64,000 bases of DNA from WQXF01 sp031552825 (GTDB lineage: Bacteria; Bacillota; Clostridia; Christensenellales; Aristaeellaceae), in assembly GCA_031552825.1 (NCBI GenBank), contig JAVBMD010000023.1, positions 1-64,000 of the forward strand, given 5' to 3'. Each line of letters opens with the position of its first letter. Positions within the stretch are counted from its first letter, which is position 1. The notes under the pieces are model-generated. The model did not search any database. It saw nothing but the letters and a program-made list of their open reading frames with translations, and had not been told where the DNA came from. A program made the translations under genes and the position numbers. Positions 43,915 through 54,279 of the stretch are shown in pieces.

Positions 43915-43943
43915 TTGCTTTTTCAAGAAAGGCATGCTATACT
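43915..43943 (+). promoter_or_regulatory. Promoter of the radical-SAM/DUF4130 operon
   Basis: TTGCTT, a 17-base spacer and TATACT, 32 bp before the ATG of the radical-SAM gene. Confidence 0.75.
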
Positions 43944-43974
43944 GTTCGCATCAAAAGCGAACGGAGTGAGCGGC

Positions 43975-45339
43975 ATGGAGCTGATGGACAAGCTGCGCAT
44001 CCTTACCGGCGCCGCCAAGTATGACGTGGCCTGCACCTCCAGCGGCAGCCAGCGCAAGGGAGCGCCCGGCGCGCTGGGCAATTCGATCGCGGCGGGCATT
44101 TGCCACAGCTTTTCCGCCGACGGGCGTTGTATCTCGCTGCTCAAGATTCTCATGAGCAACGCTTGCGTCAACGATTGCAAATATTGTGCCTGCCGCAGCT
44201 CCGCGGACGGTGAGCGCGCCACGCTTACGCCGGAGGAATTGGCCGATTTGACCATCTCCTTTTATCGGCGGAACTACATCGAAGGCCTGTTCCTCTCCTC
44301 GGGCATCGTCGGCTCGCCCGACGCCACCACCGAGCGCATGATCCACGCGCTGCGCTTGCTGCGCGAGGTACACGGCTTTCGCGGCTACATCCACGCCAAG
44401 GCGATTCCGGGCACTGATCCGCTGCTGGTAGAGCGGCTGGGCGCGCTGGTGGATCGCCTGAGCGTCAACATCGAGCTGCCCTCGGAAAACTCGCTCGTCG
44501 AATTGGCGCCGCAAAAAAACCGTGCCGCCATCCTAGCGCCGATGGCGCAGATCGCCGGGACGCTGGCGCAGCGGCAGAACGAGCTGGCGGTCTATCGCCA
44601 TGCGCGCCCCTTCGCCCCGGCGGGGCAGAGCACGCAGATGATCGTCGGCGCTTCGCCGGAGAGCGATCTGCACATCCTGCGGCTTTCGCAGGGTTTGTAT
44701 AAGCGATACAAGCTGCGCCGGGTATTTTTTTCTGCCTACATGCCGGTGGGGGATTCGCGCTTTCTGCCCGAGGTGGCGGCGCCGCTGCTGCGCGAGCATC
44801 GGCTGTATCAGGCGGATTGGCTGTTGCGCCAGTATGGCTTTGACGCCTCGGAGATCCTCGAGCCCGACGCCCCGTGGCTGGATGCGCGGCTGGATCCCAA
44901 GTGCCACTGGGCGCTGCGTCACCCGCAGCTTTTTCCGATGGAAGCGCAGCGCGCCGATTATCTGGAGCTGCTGCGCGTACCCGGCATCGGCCCCACCGGC
45001 GCGCAGCGCATCGTCGAGGCGCGGCGCACGGCCACGCTTTCCTTCGATATCCTCAAAAAGCTGGGCGTGGTGCTCAAGCGCGCGCAGTACTTCTTGACCT
45101 GTCAAGGCAAGGCGATGCCCGGGCTGCGCCTCAATTGGGAGAGCGTGTACCATTGCTTGGCGCGCGATTGCAGCGTCGCGCCGCAGGCGTTTGGCGACCG
45201 CGCGGTTCAGCAGCTTTCGCTGGGCGATTTGGACGCCGGGCTGGGGTTGGGCATGGAGCTGCCCGCGCTGTCGGCGCTGTCGGCCGCGCCCATTCCGCCG
45301 GAGCCAAAGGCGCTGCCGCGCTTGGGGAGCAGCGCATGA
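43975..45339 (+). CDS. Radical-SAM protein, rSAM_link_UDG family (putative DNA modification/repair)
   Basis: 454 residues from ATG at 43975 (GGAG in ACGGAGTGAG upstream). The cluster motif is CVNDCKYC (CX3CX2C). The barrel has GLFLSSGIVGSPDATTERM, GYIHAKAIPG and LSVNIELPSENSL. The C-terminal part includes a helix-hairpin-helix, LRVPGIGPTGAQRIVEAR, which suits DNA binding. This combination is the family annotated as putative DNA modification/repair radical SAM protein; it is nearly always next to the DUF4130 protein that follows. The reaction is not known. It overlaps the next gene by 4 bases. Confidence 0.92.
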   Translation: MELMDKLRILTGAAKYDVACTSSGSQRKGAPGALGNSIAAGICHSFSADGRCISLLKILMSNACVNDCKYCACRSSADGERATLTPEELADLTISFYRRNYIEGLFLSSGIVGSPDATTERMIHALRLLREVHGFRGYIHAKAIPGTDPLLVERLGALVDRLSVNIELPSENSLVELAPQKNRAAILAPMAQIAGTLAQRQNELAVYRHARPFAPAGQSTQMIVGASPESDLHILRLSQGLYKRYKLRRVFFSAYMPVGDSRFLPEVAAPLLREHRLYQADWLLRQYGFDASEILEPDAPWLDARLDPKCHWALRHPQLFPMEAQRADYLELLRVPGIGPTGAQRIVEARRTATLSFDILKKLGVVLKRAQYFLTCQGKAMPGLRLNWESVYHCLARDCSVAPQAFGDRAVQQLSLGDLDAGLGLGMELPALSALSAAPIPPEPKALPRLGSSA

Positions 45340-46136
45340 GCGGGGCATCGGTGCAATATCGCTATGACGGCAGCTTGGATGGCCTGCTGTGCTGCATCTT
45401 CGAGGCCTACGCCTGCCGCGAGGAGCCGGTGAGCATCGTGGCGGGGCAGGCGGTGCAACTGGCGCTGGATACCGATGCGCGCGATATCCCCACCGATCCG
45501 CAGCGCGCAGAACGCGTGCAGCGCGGCATCCTATCGCGCATCGGGCCGGAAGCTTTCGCCTGCGTGCAGCGCGCCGCGCTGAGCAGCGATCCGTCCGCCC
45601 CCGCTGCAGCGCTTGCCTACGTGCGGCTCGGGTTTGCGGTCGGCCCGCGCATCGATCAGCGCCTCGCTGAGCCCGCCGTGCACGAAATGCGCCGCATCCT
45701 GCGCGCGGTGGACTGGGAGGCGCAGCGGTACATCCAGTTTCTGCGCTTCGCGGAGCTGGAGGGCGGTATCTTCTTTGCGGAGATGGAGCCGGAGCACGAC
45801 GTCTTGGTGCTCCTCATGCCGCACTTTGCCGATCGCTTCGGCCAGCAGCCCTTCATCGTACACGACCGCCGGCGCGGTTTGGCCGGGGTATGGGATTTGC
45901 GCGCGTGGACGCTGCTCTCCTCCGAGTCGATGCGCCTGCCCGAGCATGCGGTGGGCGAGGCGCACTATCAGGCGCTGTGGCGCATGTTTTACCGGTCCAT
46001 CACCATCGAGCAGCGCGTCAATCCGGCGCTGCGCCGGGCGCACATGCCCAAGAAATTCTGGCGTTACATGGTGGAAATGCAGCCGGATACACAAAAGAAG
46101 GAGGAGCCGAAGCTCCTCCCTGCAGCAGGCCGTTAG
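45336..46136 (+). CDS. DUF4130 (radical-SAM-linked, probable DNA metabolism protein)
   Basis: 266 residues, start overlaps the previous stop (ATGA). It begins YRYDGSLDGLLCCIFEAY, the family's typical opening, and contains ILRAVDWEAQRYIQFLRFAE and the late FWRYMVEMQ. In many bacteria this domain is fused to a uracil-DNA glycosylase; here the protein ends with a short KKEEPKLLPAAGR tail and no glycosylase domain follows in the window. It is the obligate neighbour of the radical-SAM protein. Its stop overlaps by 4 bases that of the leftward membrane protein. Confidence 0.9.
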   Translation: MSGASVQYRYDGSLDGLLCCIFEAYACREEPVSIVAGQAVQLALDTDARDIPTDPQRAERVQRGILSRIGPEAFACVQRAALSSDPSAPAAALAYVRLGFAVGPRIDQRLAEPAVHEMRRILRAVDWEAQRYIQFLRFAELEGGIFFAEMEPEHDVLVLLMPHFADRFGQQPFIVHDRRRGLAGVWDLRAWTLLSSESMRLPEHAVGEAHYQALWRMFYRSITIEQRVNPALRRAHMPKKFWRYMVEMQPDTQKKEEPKLLPAAGR

Positions 46137-46540
46137 TTGCTCCGCAGCACGCAGAGAACGGTAAAGAGCATGCTCAGGTTTGCCAACCAGAAGAACGAGG
46201 AAATCACGGCGAATACGATCGCGTACACGATGCTTTCACCTACAAACGGGACGCCGAGCGCAAACAAAGCCAGCCCGAGCAGAATGGCGGTTGTGACGAT
46301 GAGCCATGGCCCGAATTTCCGCAGGCAGCAGGAGCGCGCGTTCTGTGCGGTCAGGATCGTCAGCAGAATGATGGCGAATAGCGCAAACACGATCATCGCG
46401 ATCAGCACCGATGTCACCGTGGGAATAAAGCCAAAGTAGAGCAACACGCCGGTGGCTAGACCCAGCAATATGCCCAGCACCGGGATTAGCCAGATCGGCG
46501 CGCCGCAGCACCGCGCTTGAGAGACGTTCAGGTTTTGCAT
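46133..46540 (-). CDS. Four-helix membrane protein of unknown family
   Basis: 135 residues, ATG after AGGAGGTG. Hydrophobic segments: IWLIPVLGILLGLATGVLLY, SVLIAMIVFALFAIILLTIL, GPWLIVTTAILLGLALFALG and ESIVYAIVFAVISSFFWLA. Cysteine pairs at CC near residues 11-12 and 70-71 face the cytoplasmic side by the positive-inside rule. No recognised family. Monocistronic. Confidence 0.72.
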   Translation of the reverse strand: MQNLNVSQARCCGAPIWLIPVLGILLGLATGVLLYFGFIPTVTSVLIAMIVFALFAIILLTILTAQNARSCCLRKFGPWLIVTTAILLGLALFALGVPFVGESIVYAIVFAVISSFFWLANLSMLFTVLCVLRSN

Positions 46541-46668
46541 TCCTTCTCACCTCCTTTCTCCATAGCATATGTGACAGGAGGCGGCGGGGTTAGTGGATGA
46601 AATGCGCAGCGATGGACGTTTTATCCATAGCCATGCTATGATAGAACAAAGGGAACCGGGAGGTACAC

Positions 46669-47904
46669 ATGAAGAAGCTCGTATCGTTGCTGCTGGCGCT
46701 TTGCTTATGGAGCATTCCGGCAGGGCTGCTGGCCGGAGGAGATACCATTTCGTGGGCTGAATTCCTCGCCGAGGCGCAGGCGGCTCTGGATGGTGTCAAG
46801 GAAAGCGAAGCGGTTTTGATACCCTCCAAGCCGGTGTCGTGTTACGAAGAAAAGATCGATCAGCCGCTGCGCGTGCCCGGGGGCAAGCGGCTGGTGGTCA
46901 AGGACGCGGCGTTTGAAGGATTCTTCCTCGCAAATGGCGAAGTGGAATTGCGCAATGTGCTCATCGTAGCCGAGGGGCACCATGGCGTTGCCATACAGAG
47001 CCAGCGCCACAAGGCTGTCGATATCCGGGTGACCATCGACAGCGACTGCGCCATCGAGGCCAGAGGAGAGCGGGCCTGCGCGGTGGGCGTGATCGAGCCG
47101 CCCTACTTCGGCAACGATGTATCCATTGTTATCGACAATGCAGGCACCCTGCGCAGCGACGATGCCGCCATCGGTCTGCCCGCCGATGTGGACGGCTACC
47201 GAACCAGCAAGGTTTCCGTCCGCAATACCGGAACGGTTTCGGGTGGCACGTGCGGTATTGGCATCAGCGCCAGCGCGCAGCGCGGCAGCGCTCACGTTGA
47301 GGTGACCAACGAAGGTACGGTGACCGGCGGAGGCGCGCTAGGCGACTTCCCCGATGTCGTTTCAGAGACCGGCGGGAATCGGTGCGGTATTTTCGTCAAC
47401 GCCACGTCGGTACGCAACATCGCCACCGCCGTGGTGCGGAATAAGGCGGGCGGCATCGTGCGCAGCGAGCGGGACAGCGCGCTGGGCCTGTATCTGTACG
47501 ATGGCCGCAATGGTTCGACCTACGGCGGCGGTAAGCCCAATACAAAAAAGACCGGGAGCGCCGAGGTGATCAACGAGGGAGCGCTGGAGGGGGCGGCCGG
47601 CGCGCTGCAAATCGGAACGCCGCTGAAAGTACCGGTGCCGGTGATGCTGTCCGGCGCGGGGCAATGGAATGGCGGCGAAGCGCCTGCGGTGCTCGTGGAC
47701 TTCGGAACACACAACGAAAAGGGCGGACTCACCGAGGCGGAATTCCGCGAACTCGCCAATGCTTATTTGGATGCGATCGAGATGATCGCGCCGCAGGGTT
47801 CGCTCAGCGCGCGCGCGGGGTTGAGACGCTCGGTGCGCTCGGCTGATGGCGAGTGTGTGCTCGGCTTTGTGCCGGTGGAGCGCTTTGCATCCGAAAAACC
47901 TTGA
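46669..47904 (+). CDS. Secreted beta-helix-like protein
   Basis: 411 residues. Signal peptide KKLVSLLLALCLWSIPAGLLA. The body repeats short strands ending in N or G (VEVTNEGTVTGGG, VSVRNTGTVSGGT, AEVINEGALEGAAG, AVVRNKAGGIVR). This rung pattern fits a right-handed parallel beta-helix like those in adhesins or polysaccharide-binding proteins. No catalytic motif is evident. Its stop codon overlaps the -35 of the valS promoter (TTGACA), so its 3' end and the next transcript are tightly packed. Confidence 0.72.
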   Translation: MKKLVSLLLALCLWSIPAGLLAGGDTISWAEFLAEAQAALDGVKESEAVLIPSKPVSCYEEKIDQPLRVPGGKRLVVKDAAFEGFFLANGEVELRNVLIVAEGHHGVAIQSQRHKAVDIRVTIDSDCAIEARGERACAVGVIEPPYFGNDVSIVIDNAGTLRSDDAAIGLPADVDGYRTSKVSVRNTGTVSGGTCGIGISASAQRGSAHVEVTNEGTVTGGGALGDFPDVVSETGGNRCGIFVNATSVRNIATAVVRNKAGGIVRSERDSALGLYLYDGRNGSTYGGGKPNTKKTGSAEVINEGALEGAAGALQIGTPLKVPVPVMLSGAGQWNGGEAPAVLVDFGTHNEKGGLTEAEFRELANAYLDAIEMIAPQGSLSARAGLRRSVRSADGECVLGFVPVERFASEKP

Positions 47905-47929
47905 CACCCCCTTACGGCTCGCATATAAT
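47901..47929 (+). promoter_or_regulatory. Consensus promoter of the valS transcript
   Basis: A perfect TTGACA, a 17-base spacer and a perfect TATAAT. The -35 shares its bases with the stop codon of the previous gene. Confidence 0.92.
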
Positions 47930-47935
47930 ATCTTC

Positions 47936-48175
47936 ATTATATTCCCCGACGACGGAGAGGAGTACCCACCCGTCCCGCAAGAGAGTGCGTCCCATCGGCT
48001 GCAAGGGCGCTCCGGGCAACGGTTGGCGAAGGTCGCTCCGGAGGGCGCGCGGCGAAATCAGTAGCCCGCGCGGGTTCGCCCGATACAGCGAAGCGAGGCG
48101 TGGCACGCGTGTGCCGCGCGAAATAAGGTGGTACCACGGAGCCGCTCCGTCCTTTTGGATGCGAGCGGCTTTTTC
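47936..48175 (+). promoter_or_regulatory. T-box riboswitch leader of valS
   Basis: T-box AAGGTGGTACCACGGA at 48125-48140, followed by terminator GCCGCTC (48141-48147) with GAGCGGC (48163-48169) and T5. Leader length and position are standard. It likely senses uncharged tRNA-Val. Confidence 0.93.
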
Positions 48176-48212
48176 GAATCAAATTTTCGCTTTGGCAAAG
48201 GAGGCAACCGAT

Positions 48213-50858
<2,646 letters not shown>

Positions 50859-50862
50859 ACGA

Positions 50863-52197
50863 ATGACCCCAACCCAAATGACCCTGAACCAAGCCATCGA
50901 ATACATCCACGCGGCGCGAGAGCAGGGCGTCAAGACCGGGCTGGACAACATGACCCGGCTTTGCGCTCTGCTCGGCGATCCGCAGAACAGCCTGCGCGCC
51001 GTGCACGTTGCCGGAACCAACGGCAAGGGCTCTACCTGCGCCTGCCTCGAATCGGTGCTGCGCGCCGCCGGGTATCGCGTGGGGCTGTATACCTCGCCGT
51101 TTTTGCAGCATTATACCGAGCGCATCCGCATCGATGGTCTGCGCGTCGACGAGGCGGCGTTCTTTGCCGCTTTCGATCCGGTGCATGCCGCCGTGGAGGC
51201 GCTGCGCGCCGAAGGGCTGCGCCCCACGCCCTTCGAGATCGGCACGGCGCTGGCCTTCCTCGCCTTTGCGCAGGCCGATGCTGACCTGTGCGTGATCGAG
51301 GTCGGGCTGGGCGGGCGATTTGACCCCACCAACGTGCTGACGCCGCTGGTTTGCGCCATCGCCAGCATCGGGCTGGATCATCAGGCCATTCTAGGCGATA
51401 CCCTGCCCGATATCGCCGGGGAAAAGGCGGGCATCATGAAGCCCGGCGTGCCGGTGGTTACCGCCGCCGCATCGCCGGAGATCGAGGCGGTGTTTGCCGC
51501 GCGGGCCGCCGAGGTCGGCGCGCCTTGGCGTTTTTTGACCGGAGATGAGATGAAGCCGCTGCCCGCAGATCCTTCGATGGCGTTGGTGGCGCAGCACGTG
51601 GCATTTGCTTGCGATGGCTGGGTGTTGCCGGAGCTGTGGTTGCGCCTGCTGGGCGCGCATCAGCTGCGCAATGCCGCGCTGGCGCTGGCCGCGCTGGCGG
51701 AGCTGAAAAGAATCGGCCTGCCGATTTCCGACGAGGCGGTGGTGCAGGGGCTGGCGCGCGTGCGCTGGCCGGGGCGGCTCGAGTACGTTGCCGGAGCCCC
51801 GGCGATCCTGCTTGATGGCGCGCACAATGCGCAGGGCGCGCAGGCGCTGGCGGCGTTCGCAAAGACGCTGCCGGAAGGCGCGGCCCGCGTGCTGCTCTGC
51901 GGCGTGCTGGAGGAAAAGCTTTCGCCGGAGATGCTGGGCGCGCTGGCCGAGCTGGCGCCGCGCGCGGCGGCGACCGCTCCGCAGGAGCGCCGCGCCGTGC
52001 CGCCCGAGGCGCTGGCCGGGGAGCTGGAGCAACGCGGCGTGCGCACCGAGGTTTGCGGCGACGCGGCGTCTGCGCTTGCCCAAGCGCGCGCCATTGCCGG
52101 TGCGGCAGGGATTGTGATCGTCGCTGGGTCGCTGTACCTAGTGGGCGAGGTGCGCGCGCTTTTGTGCGAGGAAGGAGCGATCCGCGATGGAATCTAA
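50863..52197 (+). CDS. folC: Folylpolyglutamate/dihydrofolate synthase
   Basis: 444 residues, 4 bp after valS. Mur-ligase fold enzyme that adds glutamate to folates. The ATP-binding loop is HVAGTNGKGSTCACLES, the folate-site region LYTSPFLQHYTERIRIDG, and the second ATPase part VIEVGLGGRFDPTN. The C-terminal domain has ILLDGAHNAQGAQALAAF. Length and motif order match FolC. It overlaps rsmH by 11 bases. Confidence 0.95.
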   Translation: MTPTQMTLNQAIEYIHAAREQGVKTGLDNMTRLCALLGDPQNSLRAVHVAGTNGKGSTCACLESVLRAAGYRVGLYTSPFLQHYTERIRIDGLRVDEAAFFAAFDPVHAAVEALRAEGLRPTPFEIGTALAFLAFAQADADLCVIEVGLGGRFDPTNVLTPLVCAIASIGLDHQAILGDTLPDIAGEKAGIMKPGVPVVTAAASPEIEAVFAARAAEVGAPWRFLTGDEMKPLPADPSMALVAQHVAFACDGWVLPELWLRLLGAHQLRNAALALAALAELKRIGLPISDEAVVQGLARVRWPGRLEYVAGAPAILLDGAHNAQGAQALAAFAKTLPEGAARVLLCGVLEEKLSPEMLGALAELAPRAAATAPQERRAVPPEALAGELEQRGVRTEVCGDAASALAQARAIAGAAGIVIVAGSLYLVGEVRALLCEEGAIRDGI

Positions 52198-53128
52198 GTC
52201 CTTCGAACACATCCCGGTGCTGCTGGAGGAGGTGCTGGCCGGACTTGCGCCGCAACCCGGCGGCGTCTATGTCGACGGCACGCTGGGCGGCGGCGGGCAC
52301 AGCGCCGAGATCCTCGCGCGCATCGCGCCGGGCGGGCGGCTCTATGGCATCGACCGGGACGAGGCAGCCATCGCCGCCGCCACCGAAAGGCTGGGCGCGA
52401 ACGGCGGGTTCGCGGCGCTGCGCGGTAACTTTCACGATGCGCCCGCGCTGTTGGCCGAGTGCGGCGTCACCGAAATCGACGGGGCGCTGCTGGATCTGGG
52501 TGTGTCCTCGCACCAGTTGGATACGGCGGAGCGCGGCTTCTCCTTTCATGAGAACATGCCGCTGGATATGCGCATGGATCAAAGGCAGACGCTGACCGCC
52601 GCCGACATCGTCAACACCTACGAGGAAAGGGAGCTCGCCCGCATCCTGCGCGAATACGGCGAGGAAAACTGGGCGTCGCGCATCGCGCAGATCATCGTGG
52701 AGCACCGCGCCAAGGAGCCGCTGCGCACCACCGGCGATCTGGTGCGCGCCATCGACGCCGCCATCCCGAAAAAAATCCGCCTGCGCGATACCGGACACCC
52801 GGCGCGGCGCAGCTTTATGGCGCTGCGCATCGCCGTCAACGATGAACTGGATCCGTTGGCGCGCGCGCTGGAGGACTTCGTGACGCTGCTCAGGCCCGGC
52901 GGGCGGCTGTGCGTGATAACTTTTCATTCGCTGGAGGATCGCATCGTCAAGCAGGCCTTTCGCCGGATGCAGCATCCCTGTGTTTGCCCGCCCAAGGCGC
53001 CGATCTGTACCTGCGGCAGGCAGCCGGTGGCGCGCGCGCTGGGCGGCGCCATCGCCCCGGGCGCCGAGGAATTGGAGCGCAATCCGCGCGCCCGCAGCGC
53101 CAAGCTGCGCGTGGCGGAAAAATTATAG
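52187..53128 (+). CDS. rsmH: 16S rRNA m4C1402 N4-methyltransferase
   Basis: 313 residues. Methylates the exocyclic amine of C1402 in the ribosomal P site. Motifs: HIPVLLEEVLAGLAP, YVDGTLGGGGHSAEIL (SAM loop), DGALLDLGVSSHQLDTAERG, FSFHENMPLDMRMD and ITFHSLEDRIVKQAFRRM. Full-length. Usually it sits with the mraZ/ftsL cell-division genes; here it follows folC and precedes rsmI, so the two enzymes for the same nucleotide are adjacent. Confidence 0.96.
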   Translation: MESKSFEHIPVLLEEVLAGLAPQPGGVYVDGTLGGGGHSAEILARIAPGGRLYGIDRDEAAIAAATERLGANGGFAALRGNFHDAPALLAECGVTEIDGALLDLGVSSHQLDTAERGFSFHENMPLDMRMDQRQTLTAADIVNTYEERELARILREYGEENWASRIAQIIVEHRAKEPLRTTGDLVRAIDAAIPKKIRLRDTGHPARRSFMALRIAVNDELDPLARALEDFVTLLRPGGRLCVITFHSLEDRIVKQAFRRMQHPCVCPPKAPICTCGRQPVARALGGAIAPGAEELERNPRARSAKLRVAEKL

Positions 53129-53142
53129 GAAGGAGGGCGGTC

Positions 53143-54012
53143 ATGCCGAAGTTGTACGTCGTCGCCACGCCGATCGGTAACCTAGGCGATTTTTCGCCGC
53201 GCGCCATCGAGACGCTGCGCGCCTGCGCGCTGATCGCCGCCGAGGATACGCGGGTGACGCGCAAGCTGCTCACCCGCTTCGAGATCGACACGCCCACCCT
53301 CTCCAACCACCAGCACAACGAGGCGGCGCGCGCCGGGGAGCTGGTGGCGCGCATGCTGGCCGAGGACGCGTCGGTGGCGCTGGTTACCGATGCCGGTACG
53401 CCCTGCATCTCCGACCCGGGCTATGTGCTGGTGGAAGCGGCGGCGCAGGCCGGGATCGAGGTGGTGGCGGTGCCGGGGCCGACGGCGATGGCTTCGGCGC
53501 TTTCGATTAGCGGGTTCGATACGCGGGAGTTCGCGTTTTATGGTTTTCTGCCTCGGGAGGGCAAGCCGCTTCGCGAAAAGCTGGAGCGCATCGCGCGCGG
53601 CGGCGTGCCGGTGGCGGTGGTACACGAATCGCCGCATCGCGTGCAGGCGCTGCTGGAGGCCATCGCCGAGCTGCTGCCCGGCGCGCGCGCCTGTGCCTGT
53701 TGCGACTTGACTAAGCTGTACGAGACCGCCTATCGCGGCTCGGCGGCGGAGGTGCTAGCGCAGTTGCGCGCCAACCCCAACGCGCACAAGGGCGAGTACT
53801 GTCTGGTGCTGGATCTGCGGGCGGTGTCGCTGCCGCCGCAGAGGCAGGTAGCCACCGAGATTTCGCTGGAGGCGCGGATGCTGGAACACATGCTGGCAGG
53901 GGCGTCCGCGCGGGAGGCCGAGGAAGCGCTGCGCGAGGTGGGCGAAAAGCGCAACGAGGTATACAAGGCGGGCATCCGCGTCCGCGCGTTTTTGCGGGAT
54001 CAGGAATACTAA
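53143..54012 (+). CDS. rsmI: 16S rRNA C1402 2'-O-methyltransferase
   Basis: 289 residues from the ATG at 53143 after GAAGGAGGGC. Tetrapyrrole-methylase fold: KLYVVATPIGNLGDFSPRAI, IAAEDTRVTRKLL, VALVTDAGTPCISDPGY and VPGPTAMASALSISG are signature phrases of RsmI. It adds the ribose methyl that completes m4Cm1402 together with RsmH. Last gene of the valS-folC-rsmH-rsmI run; a structured repeat containing terminator hairpins follows directly. Confidence 0.96.
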   Translation: MPKLYVVATPIGNLGDFSPRAIETLRACALIAAEDTRVTRKLLTRFEIDTPTLSNHQHNEAARAGELVARMLAEDASVALVTDAGTPCISDPGYVLVEAAAQAGIEVVAVPGPTAMASALSISGFDTREFAFYGFLPREGKPLREKLERIARGGVPVAVVHESPHRVQALLEAIAELLPGARACACCDLTKLYETAYRGSAAEVLAQLRANPNAHKGEYCLVLDLRAVSLPPQRQVATEISLEARMLEHMLAGASAREAEEALREVGEKRNEVYKAGIRVRAFLRDQEY

Positions 54013-54013
54013 A

Positions 54014-54266
54014 AAGGGCGTTCGCACCATGAACGCCCTTCAGACCATCAACAAAGTCGCGCAGATGGGCTGCGAAGGTCCAGGGCGATCGCAAAGCCCT
54101 GGTCGCATCCGCAGATGCGAAATGCCTCGAAGCAAGGTTTATAAGGAATTACACCCTTTGCGAAGGGCGGCCAAAGGGCTTATCGCTCGCCCTTTGGAAT
54201 CCTTCTCTACGCATCAAGCTACTTTGTTGATACGCTGAAGGGCGTTCGCATCATGAACGCCCTTTT
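54014..54266. repeat. Multi-hairpin structured element, copy 2, with duplicated terminator hairpins
   Basis: At each end is a 10-bp hairpin, AAGGGCGTTC/GAACGCCCTT (54014-54040 and 54238-54264), the right one followed by T4. Inside them ATCAACAAAGT (54047-54057) pairs with ACTTTGTTGAT (54221-54231) and GAAGG (54074-54078) with CCTTC (54201-54205). Four inner hairpins follow: H1 CCAGGGC/GCCCTGG (54080-54102), H2 TCGCAT/ATGCGA (54103-54120), H3 CCCTT/AAGGG (54154-54167) and H4 CCAAAGGGC/GCCCTTTGG (54171-54197). Each has a counterpart at 20078-20187 with changed but still complementary arms. The right-hand hairpin can terminate rsmI transcription. Confidence 0.8.
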
Positions 54267-54279
54267 ATGTGCCAAGCGC

